Source: Leptoclinus maculatus
Lineage: Eukaryota; Chordata; Actinopteri; Perciformes; Stichaeidae
Assembly: GCA_032191485.1 (NCBI GenBank)
Contig: JAVDOI010000044.1
Location: forward strand, 760,001 to 824,000
DNA length: 64,000 bases
Reading direction: 5' to 3'
Part shown: in pieces, positions 39,790-50,800 of the stretch
How the letters are laid out: every line of letters begins with the position of its first letter
Position numbering within the stretch: the stretch's first letter is position 1
Translations under genes and position numbers: made by a program
The notes under the pieces: generated by a model
What the model was told of the DNA's origin: nothing
Database searches by the model: none
Seen by the model: the letters and a program-made list of their open reading frames with translations, nothing else

Positions 39790-40437
39790 AACTCTGTTAA
39801 TATAATAACTCTGTTAATATAATAACTCTGTTAAGATAATAACTCTGTTAATATAATAACTCTGTTAATATAATAACTCTGTTAATATAATAACTCTGTT
39901 AAGATAATAACTCTGTTAATATAATAACTCTGTTAAGATAATAACTCTGTTAAGATAATAACTCTGTTAATATAATAACTCTGTTAAGATAATAACTCTG
40001 TTAATATAATAACTCTGTTAATATAATAACTCTGTTAAGATAATAACTCTGTTAATATAATAACTCTGTTAATATAATAACTCTGTTAATATAATAACTC
40101 TGTTAAGATAATAACTCTGTTAATATAATAACTCTGTTAAGATAATAACTCTGTTAAGATAATAACTCTGTTAAGATAATAACTCTGTTAAGATAATAAC
40201 TCTGTTAATATAATAACTCTGTTAAGATAATAACTCTGTTAATATAATAACTCTGTTAAGATAATAACTCTGTTAATATAATAACTCTGTTAAGATAATA
40301 ACTCTGTTAATATAATAACTCTGTTAAGATAATAACTCTGTTAATATAATAACTCTGTTAATATAATAACTCTGTTAATATAATAACTCTGTTAAGATAA
40401 TAACTCTGTTAAGATAATAACTCTGTTAATATAATAT
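39790..40437. repeat. 17-bp two-variant minisatellite, about 38 copies
   Basis: Units read CTCTGTTAATATAATAA or CTCTGTTAAGATAATAA and differ at one base. The two forms are interspersed irregularly and have no other visible divergence. It lies about 1 kb upstream of the + strand myosin promoter. Confidence 0.95.
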
Positions 40438-41083
40438 AATTTAAATTTGCAGAATGTGTAAGTACAACAAACAGACTAAAACAAGCACAATGCACAAGCA
40501 GAGTTATAGTGAGATGGGATTTACGCTAAAGAATATAAAACAATATGGAAAGTACGAGAAAGAAAATTAGAAATTTCTGTATTTTGCAAAACACAACATA
40601 CGTAGTTGATTGTGCAAATTTCCATCTATACATTATTAACTTCTTAAACAAGTCATTAGACTTGTTTCTAGTGCATCAATCTGCCTCATTGTTTGATTAT
40701 CAATGAACAATAGAAACTTCAGAAAACAATTCATCTTCAAAATTTTCATATTTTGCACTCTAGCTGCTGTTTTAATCTATTTCATATATATTTTTCATAT
40801 TATTATTTGTCTCTTCTATCTTATTTTACTCCCTTTATGTGACTGCATATGTTTTTTCTATATTGCCTTATTGTGTTTATGTTACTGTTAAATTGCCTTC
40901 TAGTTTAAAGGTGCTATACAAACACAATGTCCTTGCTTGTGTATTTATGTGTGTATCCAGTTTGGTTTATGTTTTAACTTTTCTAAATCTCCACTTACAA
41001 ATGTGTCTCTTTTATGAATCAAGACACAAACTGTGTAATCAATCCTTCAGTATTCTTAAAATGTGCCTCTCTTTGGTGTCACT

Positions 41084-41093
41084 CTATTTATAA
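41084..41093 (+). promoter_or_regulatory. MEF2 site of the + strand myosin locus
   Basis: CTATTTATAA matches the MEF2 consensus CTA(A/T)4TA(A/G) exactly. It lies about 90 bp upstream of a TATA box, typical spacing for striated-muscle promoters. Confidence 0.6.
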
Positions 41094-41180
41094 CCCGTCT
41101 TAATCAATGAGCCGTCCTCGTCCACGATGAGCGACAGCTTCGTGTAACTCTACATGTCCATTTAAAGGACAAAGCTGAGG

Positions 41181-41351
41181 TATAAAAAGGAGCCGTGCAA
41201 CTGGTCGTTGTTGTTCTTTGCAGCGTAATCACGAAGGTGAGTCCTCCGGTCTTTGACAGCAGGATTGTTGTATTTTAGGGGAAAGTTGTGACTTTATGTG
41301 TTTATTTCTCAGTTCAATCTTCAGCATTCCTGTATTCGAGCAGTAAGTGAG
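41181..41351 (+). promoter_or_regulatory. TATA box and two non-coding 5' exons of the + strand myosin locus
   Basis: TATAAAAA at 41181-41188 is followed by GGAGCC. A transcript starting near 41210 would have a first non-coding exon ending at 41236 (ACGAAG|GTGAGT) and a second at 41313-41351 (acceptor TTTATTTCTCAG, donor GAG|GTGAGT). The coding exon begins after ATTCAG at 41437. Two non-coding exons before the ATG exon is the standard sarcomeric myosin layout. The downstream gene at 47801-59169 has a similar GATAAAAGGAGCC element. Confidence 0.65.
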
Positions 41352-41445
41352 GTGAGTACATATAAAGCAGCATCCACATGCATGAAAGAACTGAAGAGAG
41401 GCTGATGGTGTTTTTGTTTTTGTGTCTTTGATTCAGGAGGAGAAA

Positions 41446-44400
41446 ATGAGCACAGATGGGGAAATGTCAATCTTCGGGCCGGCTGCCCAGTTCCTCCGCA
41501 AGTCTGAGAGGGAGAGGGTCGAGGCCCAGGCTCGGCCGTTTGACGGCAAGGTGGCGTGTTTCGTCAGCGATGACAAAGAGCTGTACGCGAAGGCCGAGGT
41601 CCAGGACAAGGAGGACGGGAAAGTCACCGTCAAGACCGAGGACGACAGAGTGGGTGGACTGGATTACTGAACACAGACAGGGAATATGTTCGTGATATTG
41701 TTATGTGAAAGGATTTCATGCATCTTCAGTTTGTAAGAAAATCTGCAGAATTTAGAGACATTTGTGAGCTTTTTGCACATTATTTTCTAAGAAATGAAAT
41801 GCTTTTAAAGCTCATTAGTGAACATCAAGTTTCTGGTTTCGACATTTGTTCCAGACTTTAACCGTCAGGGAGGACCAGGTGTTTCCCATGAACCCCCCCA
41901 AGTTTGATAAGATCGAGGACATGGTGATGATGACGCACCTCCACGAGCCGGCAGTGCTGTTCAACCTGAAGGAGAGATACGCAGCGTGGATGATCTACGT
42001 GAGTCTCTCAGCAGTCCAGATTCAAACAGGGAGAAGCTTTAACACTGGACCTTTAACTTTGGTATTCTTTAAAATATATGTGCTCAGTAAGAGAGTTTGA
42101 TTTCCATTCAAACCAGATTTATTTTTAGTTTAGAGGATATGAAGTTTAATGAAATCTTAAGTGGCGCCTACATTTTGTTCTAGGTTGTCATTTTCAAGTT
42201 CCTTCATCATTTCAAGTTTATCGTAAAGAAATGTTATTAAGATTTTTTCATTTTGTGTTTTATTTTAAGAAATCTCTTTTGCTAATTTTGCTAATATTTG
42301 TGTTGTTCAGTATAATTGGGCAAATATATCACGCTTTTACTGTCTCGTTAAAGCTAGAATTTAACTCAGTAAACCTCTTAAATCGCAGATAAATAATAGA
42401 AACAAAATTCACAAAAGTCAGAATTAAAATTCAGTTCATAACTCGGCTTTGACAAATACAAATTTAGACTTTTTAAAAATGCAAATCTCTGAAAATAGAG
42501 AAACATGCATGAATTCACTCTGTTTTGTAACTGATTTAACTGATAAAGGATTGTCACTTTCATTACAGCTGAATGCTCCTGTTTTGATTTATTGTAGTCA
42601 TTGAGTACTACGACGGTCACCAAAGTCAGTAAGATTCATCCTCTGGGGAACACGAATGTCTTTAAATCCACAAAAATGTGTCTCTCCTCCTCCACGCAGA
42701 CGTACTCTGGGCTGTTCTGCGTGACCGTGAATCCCTACAAGTGGCTGCCGGTCTACAACCCGGAGGTGGTTCGGGCCTACAGAGGGAAGAAGAGGATGGA
42801 GGTTCCCCCTCACATCTTCACCCTCTCCGATAACGCCTACCAGTTCATGCTCACCGGTACGTCAGAGAGCTCAAATATCAATGCAGCCGAATGACCTGAT
42901 TAACTCTCTTCACCGCGTTTCTTCTTTTACGTCCTCAGATCGTGAAAATCAGTCGATACTCATCACGTAAGTTGAGCTGATATTTAGTTTATTTACTACG
43001 CCATCACACTCCCGTAGTATTTTGACGTATTTTGTTTTTTTTGTAAAGTGGAGAATCCGGTGCAGGAAAGACTGTGAACACCAAACGCGTCATTCAGTAT
43101 TTTGCAACGATCGCAGTGTCAGCGGACAAGAAAAAGGAGACGAACATGAAGGTGAGCTTTGGACAAGTTGTGGATGTACGTTATTGTTTTCCAGAGATGA
43201 GCGGGGGTCACATTTACAGTTTCTTTTTGTTAGGGGACTCTGGAGGATCAGATCATCCAGGCCAACCCTCTGCTGGAAGCTTTTGGGAACGCCAAGACCA
43301 TGAGGAACGACAACTCCTCTCGCTTTGTGAGTCCCAGCCTGACGGACTTTCATTGTAGTTAGGAAGAGTTTGTCCAACATAAGAGAGTAAAAGGTGCTAC
43401 TGGTTTGTTCAACAGGGTAAATTCATCCGAATTCACTTTGGCATGACTGGCAAACTGGCATCTGCAGATATCGAAACATGTGAGTTTTTACACATTTTGT
43501 ACAGAATATTAACAAATGACGATGCTGCAAAAAAAGTTAATTTTAGAATTTTCTTCCCTAAAGATCTGCTGGAGAAATCAAGAGTGACATTTCAGCTGTC
43601 GGCTGAGAGGAGTTTTCTATCAGCTTACTTGCAACAAGAAGCCTGAACTGATCGGTAATCTGATTATTAATTGTTTTATCTTCAGCGTTATTCTCGTTTT
43701 TATTCAAACAAAGAGATTTCAGCTGGATTTCCTTCCCTTTAGATCTGCTCCTCATCACCACCAACCCCTACGACTTTGCCTTCGTCAGTCAAGGAGAAAT
43801 AAGCGTCAAAAGCATAAACGACGCCGACGAGTTAATGGCTACAGACGTGAGTCGACGCCGTTGAAGCGCTACAAAGCTCGTCCTGTGTTTTTCAGCTGCT
43901 TTATGATCTGACTTTTTCTTATTTTCAACGATGCAGGAGGCCTTAGACGTTCTGGGTTTCATCGCCGAAGAGAAAGTGTCCATCTACAAGCTGACCGGAT
44001 CCGTTATGCATTACGGGAATATGAAGTTCAAGCAGAAGCAGCGGGAGGAGCAGGCGGAGCCCGATGGCACCGAGGGTGGGGAATCACACATCGAAATGAA
44101 TACCGTCATGCAAAAGATGAAGCAGAACAATAATCTATTTTTACTTTGTTTTGCAGAAGCCGATAAAGCAGCGTATCTGATGGGCCTGAACTCCGCTGAT
44201 CTGCTGAAAAGTCTCTGTTATCCCAGAGTGAAGGTTGGGAACGAGTACGTCACCAAAGGACAAAATGTACAGCAGGTAAAGAAGTTAGCGTAGCACTGGT
44301 TCCCTCTTCAAACAGTCAATGAGATGTTGTGTTCTGCAAGATAATCCCCACAAATAAACATCACTTTTATGATGAAAGAAAGGCTATAAAGGAAATATGA

Positions 44401-46540
44401 CAATTATGTCACTTTCTATCCCCTTAAATGGGATTACTATCTATAAAATGTTCAATAATCCTGTCCCTCTTCACCTAAACACCCTCAAAGTTAAGCAATC
44501 AAAAATACGACAATGTCCAAAGAAACCTTGAACTTCTTTCCAGGTGTACAACTCCATCGGTGCCCTCGCGAAATCCGTCTACGAGAAGATGTTTCTGTGG
44601 ATGGTGATGAAAATCAACCAGCAGCTCGACACAAAACAACCCAGACAACATTTCATTGGAGTCCTCGACATCGCCGGCTTTGAGATCTTTGATGTGAGTG
44701 TTCAAAGTATACTGAATGTATTTTCTTTTTCTCCACACACTGAATAACATATTCAAACATGGTTCTGTTACGATTCTTGTCTTCAGTACAACAGCCTGGA
44801 GCAGCTCTGCATCAACTTCACCAACGAGAAGCTGCAACAGTTTTTCAACCACCACATGTTCGTGTTGGAGCAAGAGGAGTACAAGAAAGAGGGGATTGAC
44901 TGGGAGTTCATTGACTTCGGTATGGATCTAGCAGCCTGCATCGAGCTCATTGAAAAGGTACCGAATACTGTGGGTTTTTAAAACGTTATGCTAAATGGAA
45001 TTTAAGGTGTTGCAACTGTGCAGTGGTGGAAGAAGTGTTCAAATCCTTTAGTACAAGTACTCAAAACCTTACTTTGGTAAAAGTATTTACGTTAAATTAA
45101 ATTCTGATAAAGTATCAGAAGTAAAAGTACAAATTTTGCAGTAAAATGTCAAGTGTTTTACGAGTATTTCTGATAGCAGTAAAAAGTAGAATATGTACCT
45201 CTGAGATCAAGTTGCATGAAATGAAAATACTCACCTACAGTACCTTGGTTTTGCTCGAGGACAGTAAATGTGTGTTTGTTTCTTAGCCAATGGGGATCTT
45301 CTCCATCCTTGAAGAAGAGTGCATGTTCCCAAAATCATCAGACACCTCTTTCAAGAGCAAACTGTACGACCAACATCTTGGAAAGAACAGCTGCTTCTTG
45401 AAGCCCAAAACGGTGAAAGGGAAACCCGAGGCTCACTTCACGCTGATGCACTACGCTGGCACCGTGGACTACAACGTCTCCGGCTGGCTGGAGAAGAACA
45501 AAGACCCTCTGAGCGACTCCGTGGTGCAGCTCTACCAGAAGTCATCGGTGAAAATATTGTCCATGTTATACGCAAGCCTCTCTGGATCAGATGGTAAATC
45601 CAGTTGAAGGTTTTCCTAAATGTTCTATTATATACCTGCTGCTTTGATTCTCCACCATACACCATGTGTGATTATTAAAGCAGAAGCAGCAGCAGGAGGA
45701 ACCAAGAAAGGAGCCAAGAAGAAGGGGGCATCTTTCCAAACTGTGTCAGCGCTGTTCAGGGTGAGACGCCCGAGCTGTTCTTTGGAAATATATGTTACAC
45801 TGAGGTCAAAATGTGTCTGAAACCACGATATTTAAAACACTTGTCTTCGCCATGCTAGCAGCTCAGTGAGCTTGTACTTAAAGCTACGTGCTAACTTCAA
45901 CATGCTTAAAAACAACGCTCACATGCTGATGTTTAACAGGAGTAATGTCTTACTTAAGCATGGTAGCATGCTAACATTTGTCTATTGTTTAATTAGCAGT
46001 AAGCTATATAACAAGTGGCTGTCGCCATCTTGTTTTTTGGCCGCCGCCATCTTGTTTTTTGCAACCAGAAGTTGTTTGCTGTGCAGACCGAAGTTTATTT
46101 TGAAAGGACTGTCTGCATGTAAAGGACATGACGAGGACAAGAAGAATGCGACGAGGCGGCAGGATCTGGTGGACAAATTCCAGCTGAAGGTCAAAGCGTA
46201 CAAGAGGCAGGCTGAAGAAGCCGTGAGTGCTTTTTTTTTTTTTATCTGATTGAGATGTTTCACGTCACATTTGGAGCTTTTGGTGAATGAGCTGTTTCGT
46301 GTCGGACAGGAGGAGCAGGCCAACGCTCACCTGACGAAGCTGAGGAAGGTGCAGCACGAGCTGGAGGAGGCCGAAGAGCGAGCGGACATCGCCGAGTCCC
46401 AGATCAACAAGATGAAAGTCAAGAGTCGCGACTTGGTGAAGGTGAGTCGGTTCGGCTTCTGGTTACAAACTGAATCTCATCAACACTGATGACGTCTTTG
46501 TCTTTGTCTCATTCAGCAGGCGAAAGACAGCGGAGAGTAA
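41446..46540 (+). pseudogene. sarcomeric myosin heavy chain, frameshifted and lacking 21 internal exons
   Basis: Intact-looking exons: 41446-41649, 41855-41998, 42700-42856, 42939-42966, 43049-43151, 43234-43326, 43416-43479, 43564-43654, 43743-43846, 43937-44075, 44157-44275, 44544-44693, 44787-44957, 45287-45593, 45681-45760. They encode the motor from MSTDGEMSIFGPAAQFLRK through the P-loop (GESGAGKT), switch I (NDNSSRF) and switch II (DIAGFEIFD) to loop 2 (KKGAKKKGASFQ). Exon 43564-43654 is 91 bp instead of 99; the 8-bp loss falls where SYHIFYQ is expected. The frame then meets TGA at 43644-43646, leaving about 291 residues. After loop 2 the sequence jumps to the rod tail: about 46127-46222 (acceptor lost), 46310-46441 and 46520-46540 (AKDSGE, stop). 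The rest of the motor, converter, IQ region, S2 and most of LMM are absent. It lies tail-to-tail with the intact gene. An assembly collapse could mimic the deletion but would not explain the frameshift. Confidence 0.85.
45025..45245. repeat. dispersed repeat S in an intron of the myosin pseudogene
   Basis: GTGGTGGAAGAAGTGTTCAA, then TTTAGTACAAGTACTCAAAA and AAGTAAAAGTACAAATTTTG. It is related to the copies at 14636, 35960 and 51570. Confidence 0.6.
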
Positions 46541-46789
46541 ACTGTGAGACGACGCAGAGACGTCTCTGAAGATGATGAGATCGTGTTCAACATACTCTTA
46601 TGTGTTTATTTCTTCTTTTAAAGCCATTATGTGTGTGTTTGTATGACATCACGTCGTCTTTTTGATCATTTCTATAACCTCAGTTACTGTTTGTAGAAAA
46701 ATAAAAGTACCTAAGTAATATAATTATTAAATTCTGTGTAATGTGTACTTTTACTTGTGGTACTTTTGAGTATATTTTGACTTTTGTAT

Positions 46790-46885
46790 TTCTACTTAAA
46801 GCTACCATGAGGAACTTTGATTTTGTTGATTCTGGCGCCCCCTGTGGAGAGACGTGGTAGTGTTTCTGAGCACTAATGTGAGGAA
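46790..46885 (+). repeat. dispersed repeat C, copy 1
   Basis: TTGTTGATTCTGGCGCCCCC, then GTGGTAGTGTTTCTGAG. An inverted copy lies in an intron of the neighbouring myosin gene at 48936-49015. Confidence 0.65.
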
Positions 46886-47400
46886 GATTATCTTCAGATA
46901 ACAGATCTGATGTTTTCAGCTCTTCAGTTGAAGCTTGAGAGGACGTTTCCGTTACACGTTGTATTTTATAGATATACAAACTCTTTCACCTCAGACAAGC
47001 ATTAATATGGTGATATATTAAATAGTTTTGTCTTTTCCAAGCATTTTTTTTAATGCACACATTGTGCAGACAACAAGTGAATGGAAACGCACTAAAGTGT
47101 CTTTTTTAAGTCGACCACTGGAGGAAGACTTTCTAAATCTACACATAGTGGCTTTAAATATGAAGCGATGCAAAACAATGATCAGCTCCAGGAATTGTTT
47201 GCATTGTGGTCGTGGATGTATGTTCCCTAAATTTCAAGTAAAAAATAAATCCCACTCCTTGATTTCTCGTATTAATCCAGATAGAGGCGTATGTTATTAT
47301 GATTACTATTATTATCATGATTGTATTTATTTATTGCTGTATATAGAAGGGAAGTACAGATATTTACCTGTTTAGTGAGTGAAAACCGCACAAATGACTT
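46886..47400. other. interval between the convergent myosin loci
   Basis: No gene is seen. The + strand locus has an AATAAA at about 46699-46704, and the minus strand gene has its poly(A) signal at 47415-47420. This AT-rich stretch therefore separates two 3' ends. Confidence 0.55.
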
Positions 47401-47414
47401 TACTTTTACAAACA

Positions 47415-47420
47415 TTTATT
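47415..47420 (-). promoter_or_regulatory. poly(A) signal of the intact myosin heavy chain gene
   Basis: AATAAA on the minus strand, about 380 bp after the stop codon at 47801. Confidence 0.55.
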
Positions 47421-47800
47421 ACTTTTCTAAAACAATGAACAAGAAACTAAACTACGACGTATGAGACGTGAATCCAACCAGACAGGAAATGATTGAACAA
47501 AGAATAATTAAAGGATACTAAATGTAATGGATTAACATGCTTAATCATTTGATTAAACATTCTAATTTAGGAATTTAATCAAGTTGCAGCAACCGGCTGT
47601 GTTTAAATGAACCTGCAGCCACTAACTCATAATAAATAACTAATATACTACAGAATGAATATGTACAGAATTGCATCTCTTGTAAAACAAGTCGACGCTG
47701 TGATATGAATGAATTTATATGAATATGATAAACTATAAACTACTTTTTAAATCATTTGTTCTAAACATTTCTGTCATGCACATTTGTCTCCGCTGGAGAG

Positions 47801-50800
47801 TTAAAGTCCGACATTCAGCTTCTCGCCCTGTCCTTCTTGTGCCTGCAAACGATGCAAAAACAGTATTAATACATGATTTTATGAAGAAGTTTAATTTCTA
47901 ACATCAGATTTAATTGTAGAAGCCAAAAATGTAGATTTATGGGAGAACAACCCTGATAACTAGCTTTATATCTTCTCTCCCACCACTGAGTTCTAATCAT
48001 ACAGTCATTAATAACAGCTACATATTAGTATATTTACTGTGCATATGAAATAAAAGACAATCGGTACCTTCGTCCCTATTTCGCGGCTCTTTGCTCGCAT
48101 CTTATTGGCCAGAGATTCGGCCACGTCGGCTCTCTCTTCGGCCTCCTCCAGCTCGTGCTGAGCCTTCCTGAATTTGGCGATTTGCATGTTCGACTGCTCC
48201 TCCTGGGGGGGGGGGGCGGGGGGGGTATTCAGATCCATTACTTAAGTAAAAGTGCTAATACCACACTATAATAATATTCTAATACAAGTGCACTTAAAGT
48301 CTCTAAAGTAAAAGTACTAACTCACTCAGTACAGTACAAGTACCTTGAATCTGACACATTACTGAATATTATGTCTGCAGATGGAGATTCACTCACAGCT
48401 TCTTCTGCGTGTTGTTTGTAGGCCTTCATTTTGTTCTGGAGCTTGTCGACCAAATCCTGCAGCCGGATGTTGTTTTTCTTGTCTTCCTCCGACTGAAACA
48501 AGTCGAGACAAACTTCTGGATTCTGTCTTTTCATTATTTGATCTTTTTGTCGCTGAAATGCTCGTTTCAGGCTCGATACATTACCAACAAAAGCAGATCT
48601 GTTGCATCTCTACCTGATAGCTCAGCTCCTTGACTCTCCTCTCGTATTTGCGGACTCCTTTGATGGCCTCCGTCGAGCGTTTCTGCTCCGCTTCGAGCTC
48701 GCTTTCCAGCTCTCGGACCTGATGGACACAATTCAGGATCCTTTCTATGATTTTAAACGTTTTAATGTTCCAGTGGGCCTCCAGGATTCATGTTGGACTG
48801 CTGATGTCAGAACGATTACTTAAATAATATACAGAAATAGAGATTATGCAAGATCCCTTTGTACCTTCAATGGTTGAACATGTGGTAACATCTGTGCTAC
48901 ATCTACTTTAATAGATACTTTTATATGTTTTATTTACTCAGAAACACTACCACTTTAGTCCACAGGGACCGCCAGAATCAACACAAAAGGAAAGCTCTTT
49001 GTAGTAGCTTTAATGAGCACTGATGTCAGGAGCCTGAGAACATTGTTATGGCCAACAGTGCGTACTACAATAGATAACTTAATACATATATCACTAAATA
49101 ACTCCTGAACTGTGCGGTGCAGAAGTGTTGCCCACTTCCACATCATTTGAAACATACATATACATACATATTGTAAACATACCCGAGCCTCCAGTTTCTG
49201 AAGCTGCTTCTTCCCGCCCTTCATGGCCAGGTTCTCGGCCTCGTCCAGTCGGTGCTGCAGGTCCTTCACCGTCACCTCCAGGTTCTTCTTCATCCTCTCC
49301 AGGTGAGCGCTGGTGTCCTGCTCCTTCCTCAGCTCCTCGGCCATCATGGCGGCCTGGAGATGTCACAAAAACATTTGTAAAATCTCATCAAGTGTTATAA
49401 GCAGAACAAGTGAAGCAGCCTTACGTCAGTGATGGCTTTCTTGGCCTTCTCGTCAGCGTTTCTGGCCTCTTGAACGGCTTCCTCGATCTCAGCGTGAAGA
49501 CGAGTGATGTCGACCTCCAGCTTCTTTCTGCTGTTTAGAAGACTGATGTTCTGCCAAAAAGAGAAAACAGGTGTGACTTCTGCAGATCAAAAATAAAGAG
49601 CGTTTGTTCGATAAGTTTCGATAGTTCTTAACAAACAACCCACCTGAGAGTGTAGAAGTCCCGAACGCTCGCTGGCATCGATCAGTTCCTGCTCAGAGAT
49701 TTTGCGGCTCCGCTCCGTTTGTTCCACGACGACCCGGAGCTCCTCGATCTCGGCCTGCATCAACGCCGTCCGTCGCTCCATCACGCCGACCTGCTCCGTC
49801 ATGTCGTCCTGTCCTCTGACCGACTCGTCCAGGTGGATTTGAGCGTCCTAAAAAATGTATAATGAAAATAATTATTAGTTCATGTTTAAAATGAGATCCA
49901 GCTCAACCAACACAAGGAGCAGCAACTCCTAAATGTTACCTAAAATGTTTCCAAGATTACATTTGAACACACCGTGTTATAATTTACGTTTTATAATGAT
50001 TTTATAATTGGACCTTATGCTGCCCCTGGATGTTCCTCAGCTGTTTCTGGGACTCGGCCGCCTGCCGGTTGACGTGGCTCAGCTGGACCTCCATCTCGTT
50101 CAGGTCGCCGTCCATCTTCTTCTTCATCCTCAGCGCGTCGTTCCTGCTCCTCACCTCTGCGTCCAGGGTGGCCTGCATGGACTCCATCACCCTCTGGCTG
50201 TTCCTCTTCAGCTGGTCGATCTCCTCGTCCTTCTCCGCCACTTTTCTGTCCACCTCGGCCTTCACCTGGTTCAGCTCCATCTGAGAGCGCAGGATCTTGG
50301 ACTCCTCTTGTTCCAGGGCGGCCTTTTAAAAACATCACCGGTGGTTACTTACATCAATGCCAAAGACGTATTTGAAGGCTACGCTTGTCATCACTCGTAC
50401 CTCGGATTCTTCCAGCGATGTTTGCATGTCGTATTTTTCCGTCGCCACCTGCTTCTTGAACTTCTCCAGGTCATGAATCGTCTTCCCGCCTTCACCGAGT
50501 TGTTCCGACAGGTCGGAGATCTCCTCTGCGTTTAAAAAAAACAATCACTGATGTATAAAGATACGCTTCTCTCACAATGTTTCATCTGGTTAAGATTCCA
50601 CTCACGCTGCAGGTTTTTATTTTCCCTCTTCATCGTCTCCAGGTGCTCCAGCGCTTCCTCGTAGGAGTTCTTCAGTTTGAAGAGCTCAGTGCTCAGAGAT
50701 CGAGACTCTTTCTGAGCGCTTTCAAGCTCCGCCTGAGTCTCCTCGTACTTCTGCTTCCACTCGGCTAGAATCTGAATAACAGGGGAAACGTGAGCTCCTC

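Noticed and set aside
40703..41093. Hydrophobic open frames upstream of the myosin promoter.
   Set aside because: They are AT-rich chance frames overlapping the MEF2/promoter region, without homology.
41456..41695. Second frame overlapping the first myosin coding exon.
   Set aside because: It is a shadow of the real frame and ends within the intron.
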